From positions 124,001 through 188,000 of the forward strand of contig NW_026570234.1 of NCBI RefSeq assembly GCF_019649055.1: a stretch of DNA of 64,000 bases, in the 5' to 3' direction. Position numbers and translations under genes: made by a program. Numbering within the stretch: the stretch's first letter is position 1; every line of letters starts with the position of its first letter. The notes under the pieces are model-generated. The model made no database searches, was not told the origin of the DNA, and saw nothing but the letters and a program-made list of their open reading frames with translations. Origin of the DNA: Paramacrobiotus metropolitanus. Lineage: Eukaryota; Tardigrada; Eutardigrada; Parachela; Macrobiotidae. Of the stretch, positions 20,752 to 32,182 are shown one piece after another.

Positions 20752-21692
20752 ACGAGTACTAATCGTAAGCAGTCTTGCGTGCAGTAGGATGGCAGCATAA
20801 TAGATAAGAAAATAAAGAAAATAAGAACAAGAAAGATACAAGCCCACAAGAAAAGCCTGTCTCCCGGGTAAATCTCTAGACCCTACTCTAGTTAAGCGTT
20901 TCTAGGCAAGGAAAAACAAGGTTGTGTTGATTTCAAACTCTTTACATGGATTTACATGGATCACCTGATTTTATGTGCTTTAAAAGCAATCACCTGAAGA
21001 AATGCCGACTATCATGCTCAGCAAGTGGAGAGGTACAGTAGTTTAATTTACCTACGAGTATTAAGGTTAATATTGGTATAATTAAGCGCAAGTGTCAGTC
21101 ACACAGTGTGAAAGTTTCGCCACTCATATTTTAAATGTGCCAGACACCACGTCTTGTTAGCCATAAAAAAATAACAGTAAACGAACAATCCAATAAGCAA
21201 GCGTTGATATGTCGCCCTGACCTTCGTACATTCAATACTCGTATTAAGACGCAGTGGTCATACCTGCAGTAGAAACTACACTTCACTTCAAAAGCGACGA
21301 CCTGATGTTCCGACACCCGAGGCGTTTCTCGCTTGCCTGACCTATACATGGTCAAGCACATACGATAAAATATTCGGATGGCGAAGTTGAATCTTTGTTT
21401 TGCGATGTACACCAAAAGGATTCTTCACTATCTGTAGTTTCGGTGTTTTATTTTATTCTAGCGGTTCCAAACAGCAAGAGATCCCCACAAGTAAGACAGC
21501 GACCTTAATTCCATAGTTTTTGGATGCTTTCAGTGGCCGTCTCATGAATGTTATGAAGTCGTGTTTCGTAGGAAGATTAACTTTAATTCGTGTTATAAAG
21601 TGCGTACTAGTCCGTATCGTGACATCACTTATATATTGTCAGTAACCCAGGTGTTAGAATTTGTAAAAATATTCTGTGAATAATTATTAGGA
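20752..21692. other. Intergenic, no gene recognised
   Basis: AT-rich, with two copies of the octamer TACGAGTA/TACTCGTA. TATA-like TTATATATTG near 21630 may belong to the promoter of the small gene at 21693. Confidence 0.4.
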
Positions 21693-21884
21693 ATGCCATC
21701 CATCGTAACGACGGAGAACGTCACAATTCAAGTACAGGAAAATGCTGTTGTTAAAGAAAATCCAGATAGAAGCAGTTTAAGACAGGAGAGCAGCGAATCC
21801 AAAAGCATCCGTCAAAGATTGCAGGAAGCTAAAGAGGCGATTTTTATGGGGCGACGCCGCAAGTGGAAAGTTCCGGCAGCTTAA
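21693..21884 (+). CDS. Small charged protein (63 aa) related to the repeat protein at 23961
   Basis: An intronless frame of 63 residues with no signal peptide and no family I recognise. Its residues 35-53 (ESKSIRQRLQEAKEAIFMG) match the repeated motif of the gene 2 kb downstream, (S)(L/I)xx(K/R)LxxAK(D/E)A(F/I)xxG. This is the main reason to believe it is expressed. It is rich in Glu, Arg, Lys and Ser, hence probably mostly disordered with one amphipathic helix. The C-terminus is basic (GRRRKWKVPAA). I cannot assign a function. Confidence 0.5.
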   Translation: MPSIVTTENVTIQVQENAVVKENPDRSSLRQESSESKSIRQRLQEAKEAIFMGRRRKWKVPAA

Positions 21885-22942
21885 ATGAGGATTTTGTACT
21901 CGTATATGATGACTGTTATTTTCATGGTTAAGCTTGTACGATAAAGATTTTAAATATAGCACCGAAGTCGCATCGTAATTACAGCTTTGGGCAAAATGTG
22001 GGCAGTACTGGATACTGAGTACTGACAAAAGAGTACTCTACGTTAAAGTTAATGGAATCGACCTAGCTGATTGCTGGTTTGGAACTTGGATTAGCTATAA
22101 ACTGACCGGTGACCATCAAAATTTAATAAAATTAATCCAAAACTGCAGCACTGAGTGCGACTGTTATGATTTAACTTTGTTACAGCTGACCGCTCTGTGT
22201 TTTGTACGTTTAGTATGAGCCTCCACGTTTTAATAAAAAATTCAAGAAGTATTCTCAATAAATCGCGAAAATGCATGCAAGGTACACATTCAATAATTAA
22301 GCAGTTTAGAGTATTATGCAATGTGCGATAGACACAACTAGTACAGTATGTGTACGTACTATAGTAAACATTAATTTATATACTTATATCTATAATAATA
22401 ATTATTCTATATAGTATATATACGAGAACTATAATCTTACGGACTTTCTGATGTGACCACTACCGTACCGTACGTAAGTGAATGAGCGAATTTTTACTTT
22501 AACCATTCCGGTAACCACCAACCATAACTTGTTGACTTTCACAGAAAGAAATTTATTTGGCCAAACAGGCAGTAAGCAATCTCTGAAATAGATCAGAATT
22601 TTCTTTTCTTTTCGGAAAAGATGTTTAATGTTTTATTCGAGGTTGCGGCAGCTCATCCTAAATACTCAACAGAGCGAACTCAATCTCACCATCAGTAATG
22701 CATGTATGTGGGATGTATCCACCGAAACATAATTAACGAAATACCACCGAAACATTATGGAATACAGTTTATTCAGGCCTTAACCCTTAACCATCATTTG
22801 CTTGAAGAATGTACACATTTTATAAATTCAAAACTACGCGGTAATCCTGCAAACCGAAATTACTGTATGTACATCAGAGTAATTTTGCCGTGAGACATAA
22901 TTCTGGGTATGTAATTATTATGCTACACATTATGTCTACACA
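21885..22942. other. Intergenic, no gene recognised
   Basis: AT-rich, with long TA-rich runs near 22380-22430. Short frames on both strands show no domain. Confidence 0.4.
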
Positions 22943-23127
22943 TTTTAGGCGTGTCTGGACTCTGGATACTCTGGACTTCGTACTTATTACTTATGCCATA
23001 CGTTTTGTATCTATCTGTAGCTTTCTTGTGGTGCGTGCGAAGGACTTCTAGTTTTTCTTAAGTGATTAACAAATTCATGTATACGAGTACGAAGTCCAGA
23101 GTAACCAGAGTCCAGACACGCCTAAAA
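22943..23127. repeat. Long inverted repeat, 42-bp arms (foldback or MITE)
   Basis: The left arm, 22943-22984, begins TTTTAGGCGTGTCTGGACTC. The right arm, 23086-23127, is its near-exact reverse complement and ends with GAGTCCAGACACGCCTAAAA. The loop is about 100 bp. No target duplication is clear. It could be a small palindromic transposon or a source of hairpin RNA. Confidence 0.8.
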
Positions 23128-23819
23128 GTCGAAACCGCACGCTTTCTCGGCATGCCTGCTGCGTCTGATTGTTAGCCGAAGTTCTTGCAAATACTGATCC
23201 GATGTCGTTCTCTAAATAGCGCAGCTTCTACGGTGCTCCCTCATCGAAAACTGAATTTTGTTCATCACCTTTGACGTGCTGGATGATAAGTTTTACAATT
23301 CTGTTGGGAACTCCACGAGACTGTGGAGACAACGAAGTGTAGTCAATGCGGCTTAAACTGTTAGCGGTACAACGTGGATGATTCCAGTTTTCCGAATTTC
23401 AATAACTGACTGTTGCTTTATGGGCATGGTAACGTTATAATTATTAAGCTAATCTATCTCCATTCTTACTTCGGTGGAAATTCCATGCAGATTTGGCCAA
23501 TGGCAGCGCCTTTACGCCGGAAAACTACAAATACCTTGCGTAATTTGGATGAGTCATTCATTCATTTATACAGAACGGCTCAGTAATAGGTGTGAACGTA
23601 CGCTAGTAGACGATCGATTGGTTCACCTCATATGCCCTGCGTCTGTGAACGATCAATAGTACAGTCATTAGTACAGTTCCTTTTCTATGGTACAGTACTC
23701 GTAGTCTACTGTAGCAGTCATTTAAGGCTAAGCCAAGCCAAGCGAAGCCAAGGGAATTTTCCAGCACTGCATGTACGGTAGGCGGTATCACTAAAACATC
23801 AACAGTGAATCCCAGAGCG

Positions 23820-23827
23820 TATAAAAG
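23820..23827 (+). promoter_or_regulatory. TATA box of the small repeat-protein gene
   Basis: TATAAAAG lies 134 bp upstream of the ATG at 23961. An initiator-like TCACAGTG lies about 30 bp downstream of it (near 23855). A strong TATA is in keeping with an abundantly or inducibly expressed small gene, which is inference. Confidence 0.6.
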
Positions 23828-23960
23828 CTTGGCTAGCAACCAGTTGCGGCATCACAGTGACCTGAATGAAATTCCAAGTTCATAAAGGAAGAAGTTTTTA
23901 CACTATTTGAGGCAACTTAGTTACTTATATTGAATTTCCGGATTAAATCGTTCTGCAGAA

Positions 23961-24694
23961 ATGACTGAACACGTTACGAAGGAGAAACACGTCGTCCACG
24001 CTGACGGAAGTGAAACCCACGAGGTTAAAAGCGAGATTAAGGTAAGCTCTTATTCTCTTCTCGGATTTTGATTTGTGCACACTAATTCGGTCGTTCGCGT
24101 TTAAATAAAGAAAATTCTGTACCTGTAATTGCACTATCGAAGATGAAGCATAATTTGAATTTTTTTGCCTTTTGGGGCAATGTGTGAAAATCAGTGTTAT
24201 GAGCATCATAATTATGTACAATGTCGGCTGGTTGGGTGAGCCGTAGCCGTACCAATTATTGTATACAATTATTGTACTTCCATAATTTTCAGGATGCTCG
24301 CAGTCTGGGCCAAAAGATCGATGATGCAAAAGATGCTTTCAAGTCGGATCCCACCAAAATGCAACAAGTTACAAAAGTAAGTTTTGGGCTTTTGCTGCCT
24401 GAATTTCAATGATGGTTGAATAACAGGTTGACTCATTGTCCTCGTCGGCTCTAATAATACCGAAAGTAGTATTGAGTATTACGAGTATAAGTAATTGTAC
24501 ATGTAAATTTTGTTACATATATCAAGCACATTGGTGTCTTGAATACTGGTTTTACAAATTGCAAAATTTTGTAGGAAAAAGTTGAAATCAAGGACGGTAA
24601 AAGCACACACGAGGTGAAGACAGAAGTAAAAGACCCTCGATCACTCGGCGAAAAGCTGACCGATGCCAAAGACGCATTTGTGGGGAACAAATAA
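23961..24694 (+). CDS. Small hydrophilic tandem-repeat protein (94 aa), probably disordered
   Basis: Three phase-0 exons, 23961-24041, 24293-24376 and 24575-24694, give 94 residues. The protein is two copies of a unit of about 40 residues: K-x-V/H-x(3)-DG-x-S/E-THEVK-x-E-x-K, then DxRSLGxKxxDAKDAF. Copy 1 has THEVKSEIK + DARSLGQKIDDAKDAF. Copy 2 has THEVKTEVK + DPRSLGEKLTDAKDAF. There is no Cys or Trp and no signal or membrane segment; about half the residues are charged. This resembles late-embryogenesis-abundant and other stress-protectant disordered proteins in general character, but it matches no family I know. A TATA box precedes it, and a single-motif relative lies at 21693. Confidence 0.8.
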
Positions 24695-25763
24695 TTTTGC
24701 CTGGTCGGTCATCCGATGTTTCCTTCACTCGTTGATCTGTCCTAATTTTTAGCCAAATGTTTTTAGTGTTATTTTTTATTGATAAGTGTGAGGTGCAGGA
24801 ATTTTATTCTTCGATCTACACTGGAAGGTTAAGCTAAAACTTCGCATTTGATTTATTTTAACTAAAGTGAGAGAATGTACTCGTACATGAAGTTGGCTTG
24901 AAAGTCATTAAAAACTTGCTATAGATATCAATATTATCCGACGGTCTTTCCGGGTGTTTATGTTTATAACCTAGTATTAGGGAAATATTGTCAACAGGCA
25001 TTCACGACTGTCAGACCATCCTTTCTTTCTTCTGGTTTGTAGCGACCATGGCGGCTCGCAGGATGCTATTGTAGTTTATAATAAAACTACAAAGTGAACA
25101 CTACACAATAAACTCGAGCGTTAAATACCTACGTATTACTGATATTACTTACTTTCTTCTTTAAGTGATTTTTTGATATTCAGTAAGAAGTAGAACTGCT
25201 ACTGTATGAGTACTCCATACTTAAGTAATCACTGAATAATGACAAGAATCATGATGGTCGAGACTCGACAATCGACATGTTCGATACTTTAGCTGGAACA
25301 ATGAAATCATGACAACAGAGGCTACTCTGCGGTCAGCGCTGTCATCGGAGCACTGTGAGCACCTACGTACAACATCACCTCCTACGACGCCTACGACTCT
25401 GTCTCCACTTTTGCCACACAAAAAACTAATAAGTACAGTACTGTAATAGACTGGTAGTCACTTTAAAGTCAGTCAGTGTTACTAGTATTTGTGACATAAA
25501 TTCTCCGGCCTTTTACTTGTTAGGTTCGTAACAGCCTCGCTTAAACCACGTGAGGTGACAGTTACCATAATTACTTTTCCACCTGTTTTGGTGATGCGTC
25601 TTTCGTAGACTTCGGCAGTTCGGAACAGTTTTTGCTAAGGTGTCTGCAATACTCTACATGTAAAGTTGGTTTAGGTTTTTGGACTTTTAAAAAGGAATCC
25701 TACGGGAGCCTGCTCCCTGCATTCAGTAAATGTGTCTGTAGAAGCTGCCGGTTCGATTTATAA
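24695..25763. other. Intergenic and UTR, no gene recognised
   Basis: 3' flank of the repeat-protein gene and 5' flank of UTP11. I see no further coding signal. Confidence 0.4.
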
Positions 25764-27370
25764 ATGTCGTCTTGGACGAGAACGAGTAAGGCGCAGCAGC
25801 GCATCCATAAAGAACGCGCACAGGTACTGTACCACGGTATATTGTGTTTTCATTTTTCATAAGCTCTTCGCACTCGTAATAAGAACTTTCGTTCTCTTTT
25901 TGTTTGCTCTGGCATTACATACTTATATAGCAGTGTTTCTGACCGTTTTTCTCTGTTTTCAGCCGGAATCTCGTCGGAAACTTGGATTTTTGGAGAAGAA
26001 AAAAGACTACAAGATCCGTGCGATGTGCGTCCAGAACTCCACAGATTTAGACTTTAGCATCAAATTAAGTGTGTATCTGGCCATTTTCCTGGTCACAAGC
26101 TTAGATACAAATGTAGCATTGTTTATATATCCGTAGCTTTATGACCAGGAGCTTGGATATATGAAGTATACGGCCCGCATAAGAAGAACAGCAATAAATG
26201 TTTGATAAATTCATTAAATTGAAATTCGGGTTTTTTTCAGAGACCATGAGAAGAAAGACAGAACCATTAGATCGCTTAGGCAGAAGGCTTTGGATAAAAA
26301 TCCTGATGAATTTTATTTTCACATGCATAATTCGAAATTAGTGGTAAGTAGGTCGTTGTTGCCGCAGTTACATTAATTGTATCAGAAGACAGTATGTTTT
26401 TGATTCCTGAAGTCTTTCCTGGGCTAGGATGGAAAACACATTGAAAAGGAGAAGGAAGAGGAAGCCACAGATGCCCAGAAGATGCTGATGAAAAGCCAGG
26501 ATCTGGCGTACGTCAGATCGAAGCGGATATCCGAAATGAAGGCAAGTGCAGAGTACCGATCTTCAAAAATCAAAATATTCAGCTGACTATGCTCGCAAGT
26601 CCAGCAGGAGCGGCAGACTTTGTGGTTGCTTTAACGCTGCCATGTGCACTGTTAATTCTGGCTGCGTATACTTTATAAACGGGATGAATGACACAAGCGG
26701 ATGTTGTAAAATGTAGTATGCAATAATTTTTCCCGTGGTTCTCCCGGTTTATTTATTTGACACTTGCGTTTTATAGAAAATCGAGGCATTGAAGGCGTCC
26801 TTAGCAGGAACATTTATCGGGGGCAACACAAAGCACACATTTTTCGTCGATTCGGAGGGCGATAAAAATGTTGTAAAAGAACGTTTGAGCAGGAGTCATA
26901 TTGCAGAAGAAGCGGATAATTCTGTGGAGCTGACTGCTGATCCTGTAAGTTAGAGTTGACAAAAAAATTGAAAATAATTACTCACTAGTCAGACATGATC
27001 AATTATTACCCAAATAATTGTTTTGAATGAATTTGTTTTCTGGACGGTTAAAAAATAGAGACGGGTAAACGATCTTGCATTGTGGTATATTTTTGTAGTT
27101 GATTGGAAAAGAAAGAAAAAAACTGCTGAAAGAACTAAGATTACGGGTGGACCGAGAAAAAGAGCTACGAACGACCGAAGAGAAACTTCAAACTCGGAGG
27201 AATTTACTGGTACGTTTGGCATTCTGATTTTGTCATATGCCACAAATTACAACACAGCAAAACATCATTTTGCGGCGCAATTACAGGAAAAGCGAAAACC
27301 GGTAAAAATTAAGGAAGGCACAAAAGATAGCCCAGCTGTGTACAAATGGACATTTCAACGCAAACGATGA
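25764..27370 (+). CDS. UTP11: UTP11, U3 snoRNA-associated small-subunit processome protein
   Basis: Seven exons: 25764-25823, 25963-26024, 26241-26343, 26428-26541, 26777-26944, 27099-27209 and 27287-27370. They give 233 residues with a closed frame, close to the usual 250. Landmarks match UTP11: basic N-terminus SKAQQRIHKERAQ, LGFLEKKKDYKIRA, KALDKNPDEFYF, HTFFVD, and the C-terminus SPAVYKWTFQRKR. It acts in the nucleolus in 18S rRNA maturation. One intron (26542-26776) begins with GC (AAG|GCAAGT). The alternative nearby GT would shift the frame, so this is a GC-AG intron. The next gene, MRPS9, is convergent and ends 150 bp away. Confidence 0.95.
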
Positions 27371-27519
27371 AGTTCACACGCGAAGCTATCCCATGGATAG
27401 AAGAAATGTCTTTTAGCCAATCCACACTGCGATTCTATCTCTTTCTCCTAATGGGAAAATTAAAATTGATTTAAACCAAAGCGTAGCGTTAATTTATAGA
27501 ACTGCTAAATTGTTCGTGC

Positions 27520-29991
27520 TTACCATCTGGGTTTAGCTCGGGCACCCATAAAGCCATATTTCTTTCGTTCTCTTATTCGTCTGTCATGAGTAAGAAGTCC
27601 AGCTGCAACAAGAAGATTTCAACTTTGGAAATTAATTCTTTAGTATTACTGGTAGTGACGCTGCAGAATATGTACTCCTACCTTGACGCATTAGTTCAAT
27701 TTCTTCTTTGGTAGCAAAAGCTGCCAGACATTTGGACACGGCTTCCCGGATCGCAGAAGCCTGCGCAGCTTCTCCCGTTGCGCCAAACTTCACGCTTACT
27801 TTTAGATCAAATTTGTACATCTGGTTGAGGAATTGAAAAGGAAACATAACAGCTAATCTAAAATAAATAAATACGAGATAAACAAATGTGTAAATTTTAA
27901 AATGGTACAAAATGCAAAGCTCTAGCACACTAAAGTGAAAGTTGTGGGACAATATACATATACGAAACCGAAGTTACATAGTACAAGACTAACAAATAAT
28001 GTTTGAAATAAATTCAAAGCCGAACCTGTTTTGAGCACGAGGAAAGTACAATATGTCGTATCCATTCACATCGATTTTTCCGGTTCCTTCCTTTATTTGC
28101 ACCCAACAGTGGACTGTTTTCCGGTGACCTGTACAAAATATTTGAAGTCTGAGTAAAGTTACTGTATCCAATCTTCGGAAGGCGGAAAACGTAAAAAAAA
28201 ACCAAAACGCGGAAAAGGGTCCGAAATTGATTTTACCATATGCTTCCGCATATTTTCTTCCATCTTCGTCCACTTTGACCTACAATAAATCACAATTTAC
28301 CCACATCACTGTAATTTGTAACGTATTTGTATGTTGGAGTATACGGTAATTACGAATTCTACTAGATTGCAGTTATTCTTTATCGTAAGTTCTGTTCTTG
28401 TAATCACCTGAGGGATTTCGAGATTTATCGTCACCGGTATCAAACTTCGACGAAACTTCATAACGAATTCCTGCACGCGAAATGCGTAGGGATGCTGCAG
28501 CAAGCGATCCATGAGCATAATAAACCTTCGATACTGCCGAAAAAAGAACACAGTAACAGTATTAAAGCTCCAGTACCAAAAAGGGAAAAGCTATACTGAC
28601 GTGGTGGTCATCGATCTTTTCAAGGAACATTTCGGCTAGCTCTTCTTTTGGGACCCACTCCGTCCCGGCCAGCTCACTGCAATACCATGTAATAACCTGA
28701 TGTGATCGAAACCACAAAGTTTTGTTGAAAGAAACTGTCTCACATCGTCTGCTCAATGGGAGATTTTCCTTTCCGTACGCGATCATCCTCCTCTTTGTTC
28801 AACTGTTCTATCCACTCAGAAATATCCTACAAACAGTTTATGGCTCGCACTCCACACATCCGCAAAACAAGATTGCAAAAACTATCTCACATGCATAGCC
28901 TGGTAATAATTCGGAAGGAGGGTGTAAAACAATGGATGAAAAGGACGACCATCAAGGCCAAATTGTGCCTCTGCAAAAAATCCAAAACAAATATCAAGTT
29001 ACGATTTTAAAATAATACATATAATTCAGCGACACGAGGCACCTTTTTGTTGTGGGAATATTTCTTCTGGAGGCTGATGCGCATGAAACAGAAATCTCGC
29101 TATTATTACCGAAAGGTCACTAGAACATGAAAGTACCTTCATCACTGGACGAGATCCTTTGGCAGATAAATTCGACGGCAAAAGGTACGCTATTGCTCTC
29201 TAGAAAAATAAATCTGTATGTGTACAATATATGCATGGTACATGCTACTCACAATTTGACGTAAAATATCTATATGACGTGAACATAAACTGACGTAAAC
29301 GCAAGTACAAAGCACTGATAGCACTAAGAGTGGCAGACGGACATCCATCAGCTGGAGCTCGCGATCTTACATCGACATCCTTCTGCGTGAATGTTTCGGG
29401 ATCCTCTCCCATCATGTTGGCCAGATGTCGCTTCCCAATTTCGAATTCGTGAGTCTGTTGTTTCATAAACATGTCTAAACAAAACAAGTGCGGTCTGCAG
29501 TTACCCGGTGAAATCTATGTTTATCAACAACAAAATAACAAAATCAATCCACCAAACCGCCAATCAGAGCAAGGTAGAAACTTGTGGACATAACTTACTG
29601 TGTGCCTGCGCTCGCTCCAGGTAGGATCTCATAGCTTTACTGATTTTTACCCTTGAATCTGCAATGAATCGTAATAGCAGCTTATGGTTAGCTTTATGAA
29701 ACATCTGCGCAGGCGCACAGACAGGACAAACAACACAATTCCTCTTCACTCACCTTGAGCTATCACAGTGCTCGGCACTTGTGCAGCGGATGAACTGTTC
29801 TCACTAGGCACCACGGTTGCCCCTCTGACATTCGACGCATGTCGCGGAATCGTCAATAAAACATCGCTCTAAGAAGCACACTCGATTAATTCAGCAACCC
29901 TCGCAGCGTATACGCTCGTTCTGTGTACCAGAGATTGGCCGCTTTGAGTTCTTGAACAAAGACGACTGGTGCGGCAGCAGAAGTTCAACAT
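27520..29991 (-). CDS. MRPS9: Mitochondrial ribosomal protein S9 (uS9m)
   Basis: About 14 exons. The clear ones are 29868-29754, 29660-29599, 29474-29371, 29199-29137, about 29076-29044, about 28992-28890, then exons near 28830, 28675, 28530, 28277, 28128 and 27858, and a final one ending at 27520. Landmarks: [71 protein letters not shown] (S9 fold start), [21 protein letters not shown] and the C-terminus [20 protein letters not shown]. The proposed first exon (from 29991, [14 protein letters not shown]) looks like a mitochondrial targeting peptide but is the least certain part. It stands head-to-head with MESD. Confidence 0.92.
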
Positions 29992-30618
29992 CTTGTGCTG
30001 CTTGTTCCTTGTCAGCTATAACAATCACCGGAGTTCCCAGTTCGCAGAAGATGCTGCAGGAGCAAAATCACCCGGGATTTCAATTACCCATACCAGATGG
30101 AAACCGGCTAGCAACAATCAATAACAACTAAAGCTGTTACAATAAAAGCAATAAAGTACGTTCAAAAATCAAAAATAACTAGAAGTGCTGTCTGTACACA
30201 ATGATCAAGAATCCTACTATAGTCGCCGTTCGAAGAAGTCAAAAAGATTTTTGATAGACTACAAGGCGAGTGGGGTGCACCCTCATATGTACTGCTGGCA
30301 GGAAAGTTTTCACCCCCTGAAATTCGTGCTCGTTTCAGCACGCCTTAAACCTCGCTCGGAAAATTCAAAGAACGAGTCAAACAGTTTTATTTACGTTTTA
30401 ACTTTTTTGCGGTTTGAATTGTTTGGTTCTTATTTGTTTCGGAGAAAAGGTAGGTCACAAGTTAGGTAGTTGTGTGCTGTCAGCCTGTCACTGTGGATAA
30501 TAGTAATACGACCACCTGCGCCCAACGCAACGAAAAACGCTAGACTGTAGTTGCTCGCGCGAAGTGGAAGGTCAATTTGTTTGGTTGCCACTTGCCAGTT
30601 TTTTTGCTTGGTGGTTTG
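29992..30618. promoter_or_regulatory. Divergent intergenic region between MRPS9 and MESD
   Basis: About 627 bp separates the two start codons, which face away from each other. It should hold both promoters and 5' UTRs. I see no strong TATA box on either side, which fits two housekeeping genes sharing a bidirectional promoter (inference). Confidence 0.45.
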
Positions 30619-31470
30619 ATGAGAATGCGCTATCTTCCGGAAATATTGCGCTGCATTTGTATTGCCAGTGTTTTAACTGGAGTGATCCCGCTGGACAGGT
30701 TGGATGAAAATGACAATCCTAAACCAGCGAAAAAGAAGTCTATACTAGATTATAATGACGTTGATATGGAGCGAATCTACGAACAGTGGGAGGTGAGTAC
30801 CTAGCAAAAAGTTACCGTAACTCCGTAAGTGACTGGAAAGTTAATAGGAATCGTAAATTAGTGGGTGATTTAAAATTCTGTAAGAAGTAGAAAGTGAAGA
30901 TGAAGAAATAATACCATGGACAAGTTAATCCGAATTTTGTGCTGCCAGAAAGACGAAGAGCCTTTGGAACCGGATGAACTGCCTGAACATCTGCGGCCGT
31001 CGCCTAAGATTGATTTAAGCAAGCTCGATACCAGTGATCCAGAAAGCATTATCAAGATGACTAAGAAGGGCAAAACTCTGATGATGTTTGTGACAGTTAG
31101 CGGAAATCCGGATAAGAGTGAGCTGGAAAGAATCACGGGACTGTGGCATACCAGTCTGTTTAATATGCACATTGAATCTCAGAGGTTTGCAGCGATTACG
31201 ACTATTAATGATATTATTAATTATATGCGCTGTATACTTCTTGTTCTTTCCAGAAGTGACGGCAGATTATTCTGACGGCTATTTCTTTTCGTTTGATGTA
31301 GATTTGTTGTCGACGCAAGCAGAGCGATTTTCATGTTCAAAGATGGAGCGCAAGCATGGGAGGCTAAAGATTTCCTCGTTGAGCAGGACCAGTGCAAAGA
31401 AGTGGTTATCGAGAACAAAAGCTATCCAGGAAAGCATTTTGAAACAGACAACACAAAGGATGAGTTATAG
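30619..31470 (+). CDS. MESD: MESD/Boca, ER chaperone for LDL-receptor-family proteins
   Basis: Three exons, 30619-30792, 30949-31184 and 31302-31470, give 192 residues with a closed frame. The N-terminal hydrophobic stretch (EILRCICIASVLTGVIPL) is a signal peptide. Family landmarks are DYNDVDMERIYEQWE, DPESIIKMTKKGKTLMMFV and VEQDQCKEVVIENKSYPGK. The protein ends in KDEL, the ER-retention signal, so the start, the end and the localisation all agree. MESD folds beta-propeller/EGF modules of LRP5/6-type receptors. It lacks the long Lys-rich tail of vertebrate MESD. Confidence 0.95.
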
Positions 31471-32182
31471 ATAATAGTAGTGTGACTTTTTGACTGTGTT
31501 TATTGGTAAGCATTTTGGGCTCATGATAACGCTCATCCAAATCTTCCATGTGCCAATTGGATGCGCTTGTGTCCGGTGCATTCGTGTTGGTGACCAAGAT
31601 GAATGGTTGTTAATTGATTTTAATTGTTGTAACTCGCCATCGAGCTGTTTGTTGGTATTATTATTTCTTGTTGCTTCACACTTGTTTTGACTTGAAATTT
31701 TTATTTAGAGCGACGGTGAATACTCTTCTTTCCGGTGATCTGATTAAACTCATTGGTCTTTGTGTGGGATTTTTTCTCGGTTAGAGCTAGAACACGGCAT
31801 TTTCTGTCGATCTAACCGATTAGCAAGTCTTGATAACATCGTGTAATACATACATTATCGTTTTTGCATGGATGACAACAGAATAAACGAAGCAATAATT
31901 CTTACGAAGTTACCAACCACAACTTAATACTGGTACATCGGATAACACTGAACAGCTGCACATTTTAAAGGCTAGGGTAGAAATTTTTTGCACATCCCTT
32001 GTACGTTTGATATCATGCCATATTCTACAGAAAGCAAAAAAGCGCGAGATCGCGCTCAATATGCTATCAAAGTGACAATCCGACCATATATCGCAATTAC
32101 CAAAACAAAAAATCATGCGACTAGAAGCTTTATCGTGCATGGAAGCCTGATAAAAGACGACGGATACTTTCATGCGTCGTAA
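31471..32182. other. 3' region between MESD and PDCL (convergent)
   Basis: Likely the two 3' UTRs. No further gene is recognised. Confidence 0.45.

Noticed and set aside
23961-24694. Assignment to LEA or CAHS desiccation proteins
   Set aside because: Only composition and helix character agree. The repeat does not match the LEA group-3 11-mers or CAHS motifs I know.
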